From assembly GCA_014549065.1 (NCBI GenBank), contig JACDOX010000264.1, positions 10,862 through 74,861 of the forward strand: a stretch of DNA of 64,000 nt, in the 5' to 3' direction. The position numbers were made by a program, and so were the translations under genes. This stretch comes from Cardinalis cardinalis. Lineage: Eukaryota > Chordata > Aves > Passeriformes > Cardinalidae. The notes below the pieces were generated by a model. It was given only the letters and a program-made list of their open reading frames with translations, did not search any database and was not told the origin of the DNA. Shown here one piece after another: positions 1 through 10,339 of the stretch. Positions within the stretch are counted from its first letter, which is position 1, and every line of letters starts with the position of its first letter.

Positions 1-173
1 GAGACCCCGGGAGCGCTGGTGCATTTTGGGGCCATTTTGGTTCATCTTGGGTGCAGCCCTGGCTGGGCTCTTNTGCTGCCCAAGGTGNATCCATGGAGGC
101 CTTTTAATAAATCCCTGCTTNATTCTTTAGCTCTGTCCAGCCTCTGCTCTAGGTCAGCCTGCACAAAGCTTCA
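1..173 (+). mobile_element. 3' part of a solo LTR (ERV)
   Basis: This stretch is nearly identical to the 3' part of the solo LTR at 61009-61461. Both share the same text around an AATAAA polyadenylation signal and a pyrimidine-rich tail, and the copy ends in CA near 173. The 5' part lies left of the window. It sits downstream of the HHATL first coding exon in the minus-strand direction, so it is probably in a HHATL intron. The family name is not certain. Confidence 0.6.
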
Positions 174-624
174 GCAGGGCTGGTATTTTCCCCACTGCTT
201 TAGGGAGTAAATTATGAGTCAGGTGGACCTCCCAGAAGTGTGGCAGTAGCAGAAAAACCAGCTCTGTTTCTCCACTGCCCAGGCTGTCTGTAGCTAGAAA
301 AGCCCAAGCCCTTCCTCACTCACCATTTTCCTGCCAAAGTAGTGCCAGCCTGGCTTTATGCCATCCCGAAAGGCTTTTCTGTTCATGCTGTCTGCAAAAN
401 AACCAGAGTTACAGGGAGAGAAACAGCTCTGGGAAACAAGATCTGTTCAAACCAGACCCAGAACCTTCATCATTGTGACAATGAGCCACTGGGGTTCAAA
501 CACNCCACCCCAAAAGTGCCTGATTGCCACGGACAACCAAAAGAGTCAGTGACAGCAAGTTTCAGCAAAGCCTTTTTCCCATTACACATTCCCTGGCTGA
601 TCCCATAAAATTTTCAGGTTTGTG

Positions 625-765
625 GGCTTCCAAACAAAAAAAAAAAAAAAAACCAACCAAATGCAAAAAAGCTAAAACCAAACCAAAAATCACAAAACCA
701 ACAAAAAAAACCCCAACCAAAACAAATAAAAAACCCCCAAAACCAACCAAACCAAAAAGGGAATG
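625..765. repeat. A-rich simple repeat (AACCAA-like)
   Basis: A run of about 18 A is followed by low-complexity A and C motifs such as AACCAA and AAAACC. No coding potential is evident. It may be the decayed tail of a retroposon. Confidence 0.7.
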
Positions 766-1002
766 AGCCCTGTGTGGGCAGGGTGGTGGCTGCCTGGTGT
801 GGCACCACCTGGAGACCTGTGACAGTGGGAAGAGGGACAAAGGGACAACCAGGCAAAAATCCCTTTAAAAAGGGTGTCCAAGCTGTTTTCTGCAGCGGTT
901 AATGCCGCTGGAATCNACAGCTGTAAAAGCAGGCGCCTGACAGCCACAGCCCCTCCCAGGTGCTGACACCCGTGTTGCCCCTCGCAGGGGATGCAGCGTT
1001 AC

Positions 1003-1153
1003 CTCTGGACGCCTCGAAGATGCCGCTGCCGCTGTAGAGCACGGCACAGGTCACCACGAGGGCATAAAAGCCCAGCTCGTAGCTGGGCAGCATCGCCTTA
1101 ACCCCCATGGCGGGAGGCGACAGCCCCGGCCGGCGCCAGGGAGGGATCCGCAC
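1003..1153 (-). CDS. HHATL: HHATL first coding exon (partial gene)
   Basis: HHATL (hedgehog acyltransferase-like, GUP1) is an MBOAT-family multi-pass membrane protein of the endoplasmic reticulum, expressed in heart and skeletal muscle and thought to lack hedgehog acylation activity. On the minus strand a pyrimidine-rich tract and CAG acceptor precede the exon at 1153. The ATG is at 1108-1106 and a GTAAC donor follows 1003. The first residues read MGVKAMLPSYELGFYALV, then a hydrophobic stretch, then GIFEAS. This matches the remembered human start (MG-K-LP--ELG-Y-LV, later EAS), which is the first membrane segment. Only about 35 residues are in the window; the remaining exons lie left of base 1. 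Neighbouring CCDC13 on the same strand matches the mammalian gene order, which supports the call. The 5' UTR part (1109-1153) implies an upstream noncoding exon, probably in the GC-rich block at 2.4-3.3 kb. Confidence 0.8.
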
Positions 1154-1904
1154 CTGGGCAAGGGAGAGAGGAGAAGGAGAAGAAGGAGGAGAAGGAGGAG
1201 AAGCGGGGATGAGAAATCACCTGCCCTCCTGTCCCTCAAACACCCGAAAATCCTGCTGCTCCTCCCCAGCCCCGAAGGATGGAGGGAAGGAGAAAAGGGG
1301 CCCAACTCAGGTGCAAAGAGGTTCCTGCAAACCCCACCCGGGAGCCGGGATTTGGGGCCAGGTGTTCCTGTTCTTCCCATTATCCCGATGTTCAGAGCCG
1401 CTCCAGGATGGGCTTCCTCCAGCGCGTCCCCACCTCCAATCCCTGCTTGGATNCCTGGAGGGGATCCAGGACACGGAGACGCCACTGATGGAGGGGNCGC
1501 GATGGGTTTCTCCATCTCCTGCTCACCTTGCCCAACCTCCCGCTCTTGGGGGGCTCCCAAATCCCCGCGATCCCAAANTTCCCCTGCCAGGAGCCTTTAG
1601 GAGCCCGCAGACACGGCTGAGCCNCCCGGCGGCATCAGCAGCAATTAGCCCAAGGGCTAATTACTCCTCCGCGGTTAATTAACCTCGGCGCGACGTGCCT
1701 TGCCTCGCCGGCTGAGTGTCCGGCAGCTGCCAACCAGGAGCAGCGGGATGCGGGGGACAGGGACAGGGGACAGGGACAGCCCCGGTGCTGGCACCCCCCG
1801 CCACCATCCCTGAGAGAGCTGAAGGGATTGAGGCGCAAAAGGCGCCCGGTCACCCTCTGCTCTGGCATCCGCCTTGCAAAGCTTCTGCGGGTATTAAAAT
1901 CACT

Positions 1905-2005
1905 CCATGTTGAAATTAAAAGAATGTTAAAATTAAAATAATGTTAAAATTAAAATAATGTTAAAATTAAAATAATGTAAAAATTAAAATAATGTTAAAA
2001 TCATC
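1905..2005. repeat. AT-rich minisatellite, 17-bp unit
   Basis: About five tandem copies of an AT-rich unit of roughly 17 bp (core AAATTAAAATAATGTT). It lies in the presumed 5' region of HHATL. No gene is seen. Confidence 0.85.
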
Positions 2006-2124
2006 GTTTTCACTGTAAGCGTTTATTTTGTGTTTGGTCGCCGGGGTTTTAAAGCGGGGGGTGGGGGAGGTCCTTGGCAGCGAGGCGGGGTGACCCCATC
2101 TCCCACCGGCGTGGACCAAACGCG

Positions 2125-2400
2125 TTTCCCGGGGGAAATTTCGGGTTCATCCCGGGCGGAATCTCAGGTTCCTCCATAGGGGAATTTCGGGTTCATCCGT
2201 GGGGAATTTCGGGTTCCTCCATAGGGGAATTTCGGGTTCATCCCGGGTGGAATTTCGAGTTCACCCGGGGGGTATTTCAGGTTCATCCCCGGCGGAATTT
2301 CGGGATCATCCCGAGGGGAGTTTCAGGTTCATCCCAGGCGGGATTTCGGGTTCACCCGGGGCAATTTGGGGTTCCTCCGGGGGGAATTTCGGGGGTGTCC
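2125..2400. repeat. GC-rich minisatellite, about 22-bp unit
   Basis: About a dozen degenerate copies of a 22-bp unit with core GGAATTTCGGGTTCATCC. Because the unit is not a multiple of three and is stop-poor, it opens long but meaningless frames on the plus strand. It directly abuts the GC-rich block presumed to hold the HHATL promoter. Confidence 0.85.
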
Positions 2401-3320
2401 CCGCTGTCGGTCGCTCCCTCCCGGTGCGGGGCCGCTGCGGGCGGGCGCTGCCCCCGCTCTGCGGTGCCCCTGCGGCGGGAGGGCGCGCACGGCCGCGCCT
2501 GTAAAAAGCTTTTTCCCCTCCTTTCCACGCTTTCCAAAGCTTCTTGTTATTTATTTATTTTTTCCTCTTTAGCGAGGGAGCGGGCGGCAGGCGGTGACCA
2601 ACCTCGGGGGCTGGCGGGGACCCCTCGGATGATTTTAATTAACTCTGATCGCTCCGGGTTGCCCAGGGAGGCTCGGGGGGGGGGGGTCCCAGCAGGGCAG
2701 CACCATCCTCATCATCCTCATCATCATCCTCATCATCATCATCATCCTCACCCTCCGCGGCCCCCGGGCGGGCGCTGGGGACCCGCAGCGGTGACAGCAA
2801 GCCCCGAGGTGTGACAGCAGCGTCCCCCCCCCCGCACCGTGCCCCCCCAGCCCCGCATCGCTCCCCGCTACTGACCTTGAGCCCCGGGGCCGCGGGGGGA
2901 GGCGGGCGAGGGTCGGGGATCCAGCGTCCGGCAGCGCGATGGGGACAGCAGGAGCGGGACAAGGGACAGGGGACACGCACCGAGGGCTCGGGGGCGGCCG
3001 ATTTGCCCTAGAGCATCCCTGAGCCCGGCTCGGGGAGGGGGGCAGGGGTGGTTTCGGGCTGCCGTCACCCCCCCCCCCCAGCTTGCCCCCGGAGGAAGTT
3101 TGGCTGGGAGTGGAGCGGAGCGGGCGGGAGGTATTTTTATTTTAGAGCAGCGCTGCAGAGGGGGGTGGCTCGGGAGCTGTCTGTCACGGCAGCTGCTGAG
3201 AGGACCCGTGCTGGCTGCCAAACTCACCCCGAGCCAGGGGAGCCGGCCCCGGGAGCCCCGGGGAGCGCAGCACCAGGCAGGGACCGGCTCCCTCCCGCGG
3301 TCCCCACNTTTAGGAGGGGT
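2400..3320 (-). promoter_or_regulatory. GC-rich, CpG-rich block, presumed HHATL promoter
   Basis: The block is very GC-rich with many CG dinucleotides and GC-box-like runs. It lies upstream, in the minus direction, of the HHATL first coding exon, whose acceptor demands an upstream 5' UTR exon. It contains a CCTCAT/CATCAT trinucleotide tract at 2700-2753. A TATTTTTATTTTAGAG stretch near 3130-3146 could be TATA-like for plus-strand transcription. I could not fix a transcription start. The assignment to HHATL rests on position only. Confidence 0.5.
2700..2755. repeat. CATCAT/CCTCAT trinucleotide microsatellite
   Basis: A tandem run of CAT and CCT triplets inside the GC-rich block. It gives spurious histidine-rich and aspartate-rich frames on the two strands. 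Confidence 0.9.
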
Positions 3321-3475
3321 TGCCCCCATCACCTTGTTCCAAAGGAAGAGATCATGGCGTGGGCATGGGGAAACTGAGGCACGGAGCCAAAAGGAAGTGT
3401 GGTTCCTGCTCAGCCTGGGCAGGGTTTAAATCCAAGCGAGGCTCGGAGGCTGCAGCATCTCCCGCTGCTAGGTAA

Positions 3476-3715
3476 AAGTGTCAGGACCAGAGGAAACGGC
3501 CTCAAGATGTGCCAGAGGAGAATTAAGTTGGATATTGCTGAAAATCTCCTCACTGAAAGTGTTGTCAGGCACTGGAACAGCGCAGGTGGAATCACCATCC
3601 CTGAAGTGTTCCAAAAATCCCATAGGTGTGGCACTTTGGGGACATGCTTTAGCACTGGGATTCGATGATATCAGAGGTCTTTTGCAACGTTAACGATGCT
3701 GGGATCTCTACAAAA
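3476..3715 (+). mobile_element. CR1 LINE 3' fragment
   Basis: The text follows the CR1 3' end in sense orientation: a segment around an 'aggcactggaacag' core, then 'gatatcagaggtcttttgcaacg', a diverged form of the usual 'gatgatcttagaggtcttttccaacc'. It is truncated and old. Confidence 0.7.
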
Positions 3716-4172
3716 CACCTTCGGGGTGTGTCCAGGGGACAGGAGGGGGCAGGGCTGGGTTGTGGCCTCTGTTATCTCAGGGTGGGCAAACACAGCTCAG
3801 CCTCAGGGCCAGGCCTGTGCCCACAGCTGCCACCAAGCCCCTGTGACATCTGGGCACAGCTCNCCCTGGGGATGCTGCCCTGAGCATCCCTGGGCTGCCC
3901 GAGGGGTCAGCATGGAGAAACACCGCAGAGATTTTATAAAAATGCTCTATTTTAATGAATTTATATTGTATAAATTGGGATTTTATAAATCCCTCTGTGG
4001 TTGGTTTGTTTTGGGAGGGAGGATCTGCAGCCCTGGGATCAGCCCAGCTCTGCTGTGAACNAAAAGGCCTTTTTAGCATCATTTTGTTTTTCACCTGGTG
4101 CACACAGAGAGGCTCTGCCCAGCCAGGGCTGTGTGCTGACACTTCCAGCACCTAACAAGGAGCTTTAATCTT

Positions 4173-4700
4173 GTGAAAAACAAGGTTCACTCTCATGTAA
4201 AAATTTAAAAGTTTAATAAAGGACAAGAGGAGAAAAGGACAANAAAGCAAAGATTTATGGCTGGGTGCTTGGCATTCACCTGCTGTTTTGGAAACACCCT
4301 TTATATACCATTTCTATTGCATCAGCCTGTTACATATTCACAGTTATGCATATTAAACTTTTCCCCAAAGTAGTTTACATGTTCTGAGAACTGTTTAGCA
4401 GGGCTCCTCCTCGGGTCTGCCTTTTCAGAGTGTGTTTATTTCTTGGCTTTTAGTGGTTTTAGTCTGTTCTTGTTATCACCTTTTGGTCTGTTTTCTACTG
4501 ATGGGAAGTTTGATAGTTGGCATATCAGTAGTTGGGGTCCTCTTCATATGTCCACTGAATGTTATCTCAACCAAGCAGGAATTTTAACACAAACATATTT
4601 CTATCAGTTATTTCACTGCTATGTCTAGCAGAAATAAAAACTATATTTTATAACAAAGTTATTTTAACGTTATCTATATAGGAGCCATTTTAATATTTGT
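4173..4700 (+). mobile_element. Probable LTR/ERV remnant
   Basis: It begins TGTGAAAAACAAGGTTCAC and contains TTTAATAAAGGACAAG and a TATATA-bearing stretch, an arrangement typical of avian ERV LTRs. The right edge is uncertain and I see no target-site duplication. No ORF of note is inside. The call is a family resemblance, not a match I could verify. Confidence 0.4.
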
Positions 4701-5457
4701 CAAAGGCCAATATTATAATATGTATTTATAACAGTCTGGATGGCCCAGCCCTGATCCTGCTGCTGCAGCAGCTCCATCCCTGCAGAAAGCAAAGGCAGCC
4801 CTCAAACCCTCCAACCCATTATTTCTCCTATTATTTTTCCTTTTCTTTGTGGGTTTTTTTTTGTTTCTTTTTTTTTTTTTTGTCACAGCCCATGGTGCTG
4901 CTCCCCCAGGGCACTGGCATCATTTAGAGGGTTTCAGGCAGATGGTAGATTTTCACGTCTTTATTATTTATTTTTTAATCCTGAGAAATCTGTAATCCTG
5001 CTGAATTCAAAGTGCAACGCAGGTGAAGGGCCAAGCAGTGGTTTTTTCATGAGGCTCTAGGAGCTGTGGTGATAAAAATAATTTAGCTTAATTTATAGAT
5101 GTNATAAAAAATTAACCCCGCCCCCTTTGTTCATGATTTCTACTGTAATAATATTTATTTTTAATGTGACCAGAGTGTCTTCCTCAGCACTGGGGACATT
5201 TCTGTGTTTTATGGCCCCAGTGTTTATGGCTTTGAGCTGCTTCAAGTGATATTTTTTCNAATATTTGGGGGCTTGCTGGAAGTTGTGGCACAGGATTTGA
5301 GGCCAGGCCCCTCTGTAGTGCCTGAAAGTTGTGGTGGGGTTCCAGGAAAAGTGCTTGGCTTTNTCTCAGGGGACAAACTGGGGACGTTAATGGGGACACC
5401 ACACAAAGTCCCTGGCTGCTGGAGCAGAAATTTGAATGGGAAGCAGAGAAGGTTTTA
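4700..5457. other. Intergenic, no gene seen
   Basis: AT-rich DNA with a T-rich run at 4850-4882. Short frames here show no splice-bounded or family-like protein. Confidence 0.5.
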
Positions 5458-5800
5458 ATCACAGAATCCTAGAACAGTTTGGGTTGGGAGGGACATTAAA
5501 GTTCCTCTAATCCATCCCCTGCCATGGCAGGGACACCTCCCACTGTCCCAGGGTGCTCCAGCCCTGTCCAGCCTGGCCTTGGGCACTGCCAGGGATCCAG
5601 GGGCAGCCCCAGCTGCTCTGGGCACCTGTGCCAGGGCTCACCACTCTCACAGTGAGGAATTTTTTCCCAATATCCCTTTTAAACCTACTCCCTTCTGTCA
5701 GTTTAAGGGCATTCCCCCTTTTCCTACACTCCATGTCCTTGTCCAGAGTCCCTCTCCTGTTCCCAAAGGCCTCACATGGATTATTTTCACTGCCTGAGGT
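5458..5800 (-). mobile_element. CR1 LINE 3' end, antisense
   Basis: It starts with 'cacagaatcctagaacagtttgggttgggaggga', the reverse complement of the CR1 3' end. It continues through the typical 'ccatggcagggacacctccc' and 'gtgaggaattttttcccaat' segments, so the element is in minus orientation and 5'-truncated. A tetranucleotide array begins about 80 bp beyond it. Confidence 0.88.
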
Positions 5801-5877
5801 TGTCCCATTTGGGCTCCTCATGCAAATCACTGGGAACATGCCAATCCCACCAGGATGGCTCAGGAGAGAGGGACATG

Positions 5878-6345
5878 ACATCCATCCATTCATCCATCCA
5901 TCCATCCATCCATCCATCCATCCATCATCCATCCATCCATCCATCCATCCATCCATCATCCATCCATCCATCCATCCATCCATCCATCATCCATCCATCC
6001 ATCCATCCATCCATTCATCATCATGACATTCATCCATCCATCCATCCATCCATCCATCACCCATCCATCCGTCCATCCATCCATCCATCCATCCATCACC
6101 CATCCATCCAACATCCATCCATCATCCATCCATCCATCCATCACCCATCCATCCATCCATCATCCATCCATCCGTCCATCCATCCGTCCATCCATCATCC
6201 ATCCATCCATCCATCCATCCATCCATCCATCCATCCATCCGTCATCCATCCGTCCATCCATCCATCACCCATCCATCCATCCATCATCCATCCATCCGTC
6301 CATCCATCCATCCATCCATCCATCCATCCATCCATCCATCCATCC
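5878..6345. repeat. CATC tetranucleotide microsatellite
   Basis: Almost 470 bp of CATC/CCAT repeats, with scattered one-base deletions (ATCATCC) and CCGTCC variants. Frames in it encode only HPSI or MDGW repeats and are not genes. Confidence 0.97.
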
Positions 6346-6517
6346 CCACCTCCGGGACCCCTCTCAGCACCCCCACATTGCCTCTGTCCATCCCCCTTGG
6401 CACCCTTGATCCCATCCAAGCTCCCAAATGTTCAGCCACCCCAGGGAGGGCTCTGGAGGCTCCCACCACCTCCCCTCCCCCAGATCAGGTCCAACCCCCT
6501 TTCTCCAGCTCCCCCCT

Positions 6518-6685
6518 CCCATTCCCCCCCCATTCCCCAGAAATGCCCCACTTAGGCCAGTGCCAGGCTGGAATAACCCCTCTGCTCCTTGCTGCACCCC
6601 CACATTCCCCCCCCATTCCCCAGAAATGCCCCACTTAGGCCAGTGCCAGGCTGGAATAACCCCTCTGCTCCTTGCTGCACCCCCA
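6518..6685. repeat. Tandem duplication, 82-bp unit, two copies
   Basis: Two adjacent near-identical copies with an 82-bp period. The shared segment 'aaatgccccacttaggcc' occurs at 6541 and again at 6623. The near-identity suggests a recent duplication. It is non-coding. Confidence 0.9.
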
Positions 6686-6719
6686 GCTCCCTCTTCTCCC
6701 TGAGCGACGAGCTGCTGTG

Positions 6720-9700
6720 AGCCCAGGATCCCTCCTGGGATGGTTTGGGAGCTGTAAGTGGAGATGCCAGGGATTTAGGTGGCATTTGTGAGCGAGGCCA
6801 GCCTGTCCCATGGCAGCAGCCAGCTCAGGAGCTGGAGGGGAGAGGATGAAGGGAGGAATGAGAAACCCAATACCCCTCTTGGCTCTGTCGTGGCTTAATT
6901 TAGAGCACAGGGGCTCTGCCAGAGTGTTTTTCCATTTAAAGCTGAACCTCTTCCCTTTTGTCCTGCACTGTGCCTTGCAGGGCAGTGGCAGCTGATGGCT
7001 GGGGCTGCTGGGGGAAGGGGGGGGGTCAGCAAAGCAGTTTCCAGCTCAGTTTCCCTGTTCCACCAGCCTCTTCCCCATTTCTCCCACATCAAGGACTGAA
7101 ATCCATCTCCTCCTGCNGTCCCTGTCCTGCTTTGGGAGGGCAGGAGCCACCCACAGCCCCAGTCCACAGCTCTGAATTCCCATGGGGTGGGCTTTGACCC
7201 CCCAGCTGATCCTGTGCCCCTTGTCCAAGCAGATCCCAGGGCAGGGAGAGCTCTCCTGTGTCAGTACTACATTTAACCACCCTAATGCAACTTAATTCAT
7301 GTCACAGCCACTTGGGAAAGCTCTTTGCAGGTAAACTCCTGGCAACAGGCCCAAAGGAAAGGAGGACAATTCATCAAAGATCATTTATTCCCAGCAGCTC
7401 AGCTGTACTTGGAAATGGAATGCATCCATCAGGCACTTGATGGCTGCTCCATGGAGGAGNTCTGCCCAGCTCCAGGGCAGGAGACAAATTTTGGTTCTCC
7501 AAGTGTTTGGAGAACTCATATTTGGANTTAAACCTGCCCAAATCCTAACAAGGAGTGCCCACAACTAAATACTGGCAGTAAAATTAACTTTAACTGTACT
7601 CACCAGCCTGTGCCAGAGATGTCACCTCTAGCCTGTCACCACCATCAGCTGCAGTGAGAGGCTGAAAAAACTCAGAGCTTATCAAAAAGCTGCCTGGGAC
7701 ACAACTTCTCACTGGATGAGGGTTGTCCCAGTGAGGAAATGCTGGGGACTCACAGTGCTTTTATCTGAGAGAGGCAAAACGATGGCTGGCTGCAAACTGG
7801 AGCCAGAGAAATTCAAATTTGAACTGAAACACAGGATTTCAACAGGCTGGTGTTTATCCATGAGGGGAAAAAAAAAACCAAAGCACTGAAAGTTCCAAGG
7901 GAAGCAGGGGCTTGTGGTAATTCCATATCAGCTGCATCCCTGAAAGAAATGTGGGCTGGAGAGATCCTGGGGCTGAGGATCTCCAGCGTGGGGATTTTTC
8001 AGGCAGAGAGAATAATATTATCATTAATTTTGTTCTCTGAGTGATGGGCAGGGGGCTGCTGCTTCCAAGGTCTGCCAGGGTTTCTTATATTTAACAAAAT
8101 GCTGCAAGAAAATTGGTCTCATCCTTTGAAAAGTGGGAACCAGCAAGAGCCAGCATGGGGAGAATTCAAGCCAGGTCACTCTGGGGAAGTGCATTTCAAA
8201 GTACTGAGAAGCCCTGGACATTGTGCACTCCCCACTGTGACAGGAGACAGATTGCACATTTCCATCAGCAGCAGCTGCTTACAGGTACAGGCTGCCTAAA
8301 TAAACTGCTTTATAGTGGTTGGGTTCTTTCTTTGGTAAGGCATCTAGTGGTGCAGAAAAAAGGAGNAAATGCTTCTGTGCAGCACCAAACAAGCACAAGG
8401 TTAAAGAAATGAGTGTTGCAGCACTTGAGAAGAGGTTTGCAGGAGAGCCATGTGTGCTCTGTGAGATCCCAGTTTCCTCCTGTGCTTCAGGGGCTGACTC
8501 AGAGCCCTTTTCCTGGAGAGAGGTTTGATCTTCACAGCTTCCCTGGGCCNGGGCACAAGGAAGGGCAGCAGATGCCTCTGCTCTGCTCCTGGGAAAATAT
8601 TATTGATTCACACTCCTGTGTAAGTGAAATCAGAACCTGCAGCTCCAAGTTCCAGCCTGAATTTAGCAGCCACTGCACAGCACAGCTCCCACAGCCCTGC
8701 TCCTGCTCAGGCAGCTTTTCCAAGGGATCTGCTCCCTCCTGCAGGTCCTTAAAATCCCCACCAGAGGATCCCTCCCCTCTACAGAGCATCAGCGTGGAGC
8801 AGAAACCAAAGCTGTGGCTCCTCTCAACTCAGGATTTATTCCTCAGATTCTCCAGAGATGACTGAGGGTTACAAGATGCTTTTTCCTCTGATGCTACTGG
8901 CAGGAAAAATATTGCAATGGATGGTGCTGCTTTTTGTGAGAGAGGCCCCTGAGAGCTGGGCTGAGCTCTAGTGCAGTGCAGCAGCCTCATGAGCACAGGG
9001 AGGGTTAATTCCCTGCTAACTCCCAGCTTATCCCCAGCTCCCTGACTTCCTCCATCAGGGACTCCAGGAACTGTTTGAAAAGAGACATTTCTTGAAANGA
9101 GACATTTCTGAACCTAAACAGGAAAAAAAAAAAGACAGGGACAACACATCTGGAGTGACTCCTGCTCTGCTTTTTTCCACTCTGCACAGGGAGTCAGGAT
9201 GAATCCCCATGCTGGGGAAGGGAGCAGTGGTTTTCATGCCCAAAAATCCACTTTGCACTGGTGGTGCTGGCTGGGGTTAAAGCCTGATGAACTTCAGGCT
9301 CATAAAAAGGGGCTGACAAAGCAAAGGAGAAAAAAAAAAGAAAAGCTTTCAAGACTTTCAAGTGAGAAACAAAGCAGCACTGTACAAAAATGCCTGNCTC
9401 TCCATTTGCCTGGAGTCCCCAAGGCTGCTCTGCACTGGCAGGCTGCATGGCAATGCCTGATTAGCTTGCACTCTGTGTCCTCACTGTGCTGCACGAGACA
9501 AGGACAGGGCTGGCAGGGTTGGCAGCAGCTCCAAAAGTCCCAGCACTGCTGCAGTGAAGACCTGTCTGCATTTTGTAGCATTTCTTCCCAGGGAGAACAA
9601 GATCTGCCTGATGGATGAATGCAGAGACCCAGAAACAGGGAATTTATAACCTGGATGGCAAGATTTTTATGGAATGAGCTGAATTTAAGGTAGGTTGACT

Positions 9701-10264
9701 CATTGCAGGGGTAATCTGCACAGCTCTTCAGTGGAAACTCAGTGGAGCTTCAGAAAACTGCTGCATGTTGGAATGATGAGAGGAGCCCACCCAAAGCTGA
9801 TTTGNAGATAGTCCCAGGTCAGGCTAATCCTGTCCTGAGCACTGAAGTGCTGCAGAAAGCCTGAGACAGGCAGGTAGCAGTGTGGGATAAAAACAGAGCT
9901 TGTTTTGTTCTAAGGAAGGGGGCTGGCCTAACTTCTGTACAGCAAATTCCTTCCTGAGCTGATAAAGGCAGCAGCAGATTGAATATCAAGCCCTCCCAGG
10001 GAACACAGNGCTGGAGCCTGGAAGGTTTTGTCCCAAATCCCCCTGCAGAATTGCAGCTTCCCAAACTACACCCACCAGCCCTGCTTGCCAAGCCTCAGAG
10101 ACAGAAAGTGCTGACACATAAAACCTTCACTTTTTGTATTTCATCTCTGTTTCTCATCCTCTCCTGCAAATGCTGGGGAAGTGACACGATCTGAGGCTGC
10201 AAAATGACACTGGTGCCTGGGCTCTGTCCCTGCTCTGCAGCCCAAAGGTCTGGGAGTATCTGGA
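6720..10264. other. HHATL-CCDC13 intergenic region, no gene supported
   Basis: This holds unique-looking DNA with only short frames and no convincing splice-bounded coding exon. Its right end should carry the CCDC13 3' UTR on the minus strand. A minus-strand AATAAA occurs near 8837-8832, but nothing shows that it is used. Confidence 0.45.
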
Positions 10265-10339
10265 TTAACTCTTTGGTGTGTGGGGCTGAACAGCCTCTGC
10301 AAACCTATCCCTCACTTCCTCCACTGTGACTTGATGCAG

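Noticed and set aside
1051..1560. A 169-codon minus-strand frame ending in the HHATL exon region
   Set aside because: It runs through the intron and acceptor of the HHATL exon in another frame. The true start is the ATG at 1108.
2074..2814. A 246-codon plus-strand frame
   Set aside because: It crosses a minisatellite and a trinucleotide tract in a CpG-rich region, with no protein-family character.
5507..6603. Long frames encoding HPSI or MDGW repeats
   Set aside because: They are by-products of the CATC microsatellite and the adjoining CR1.
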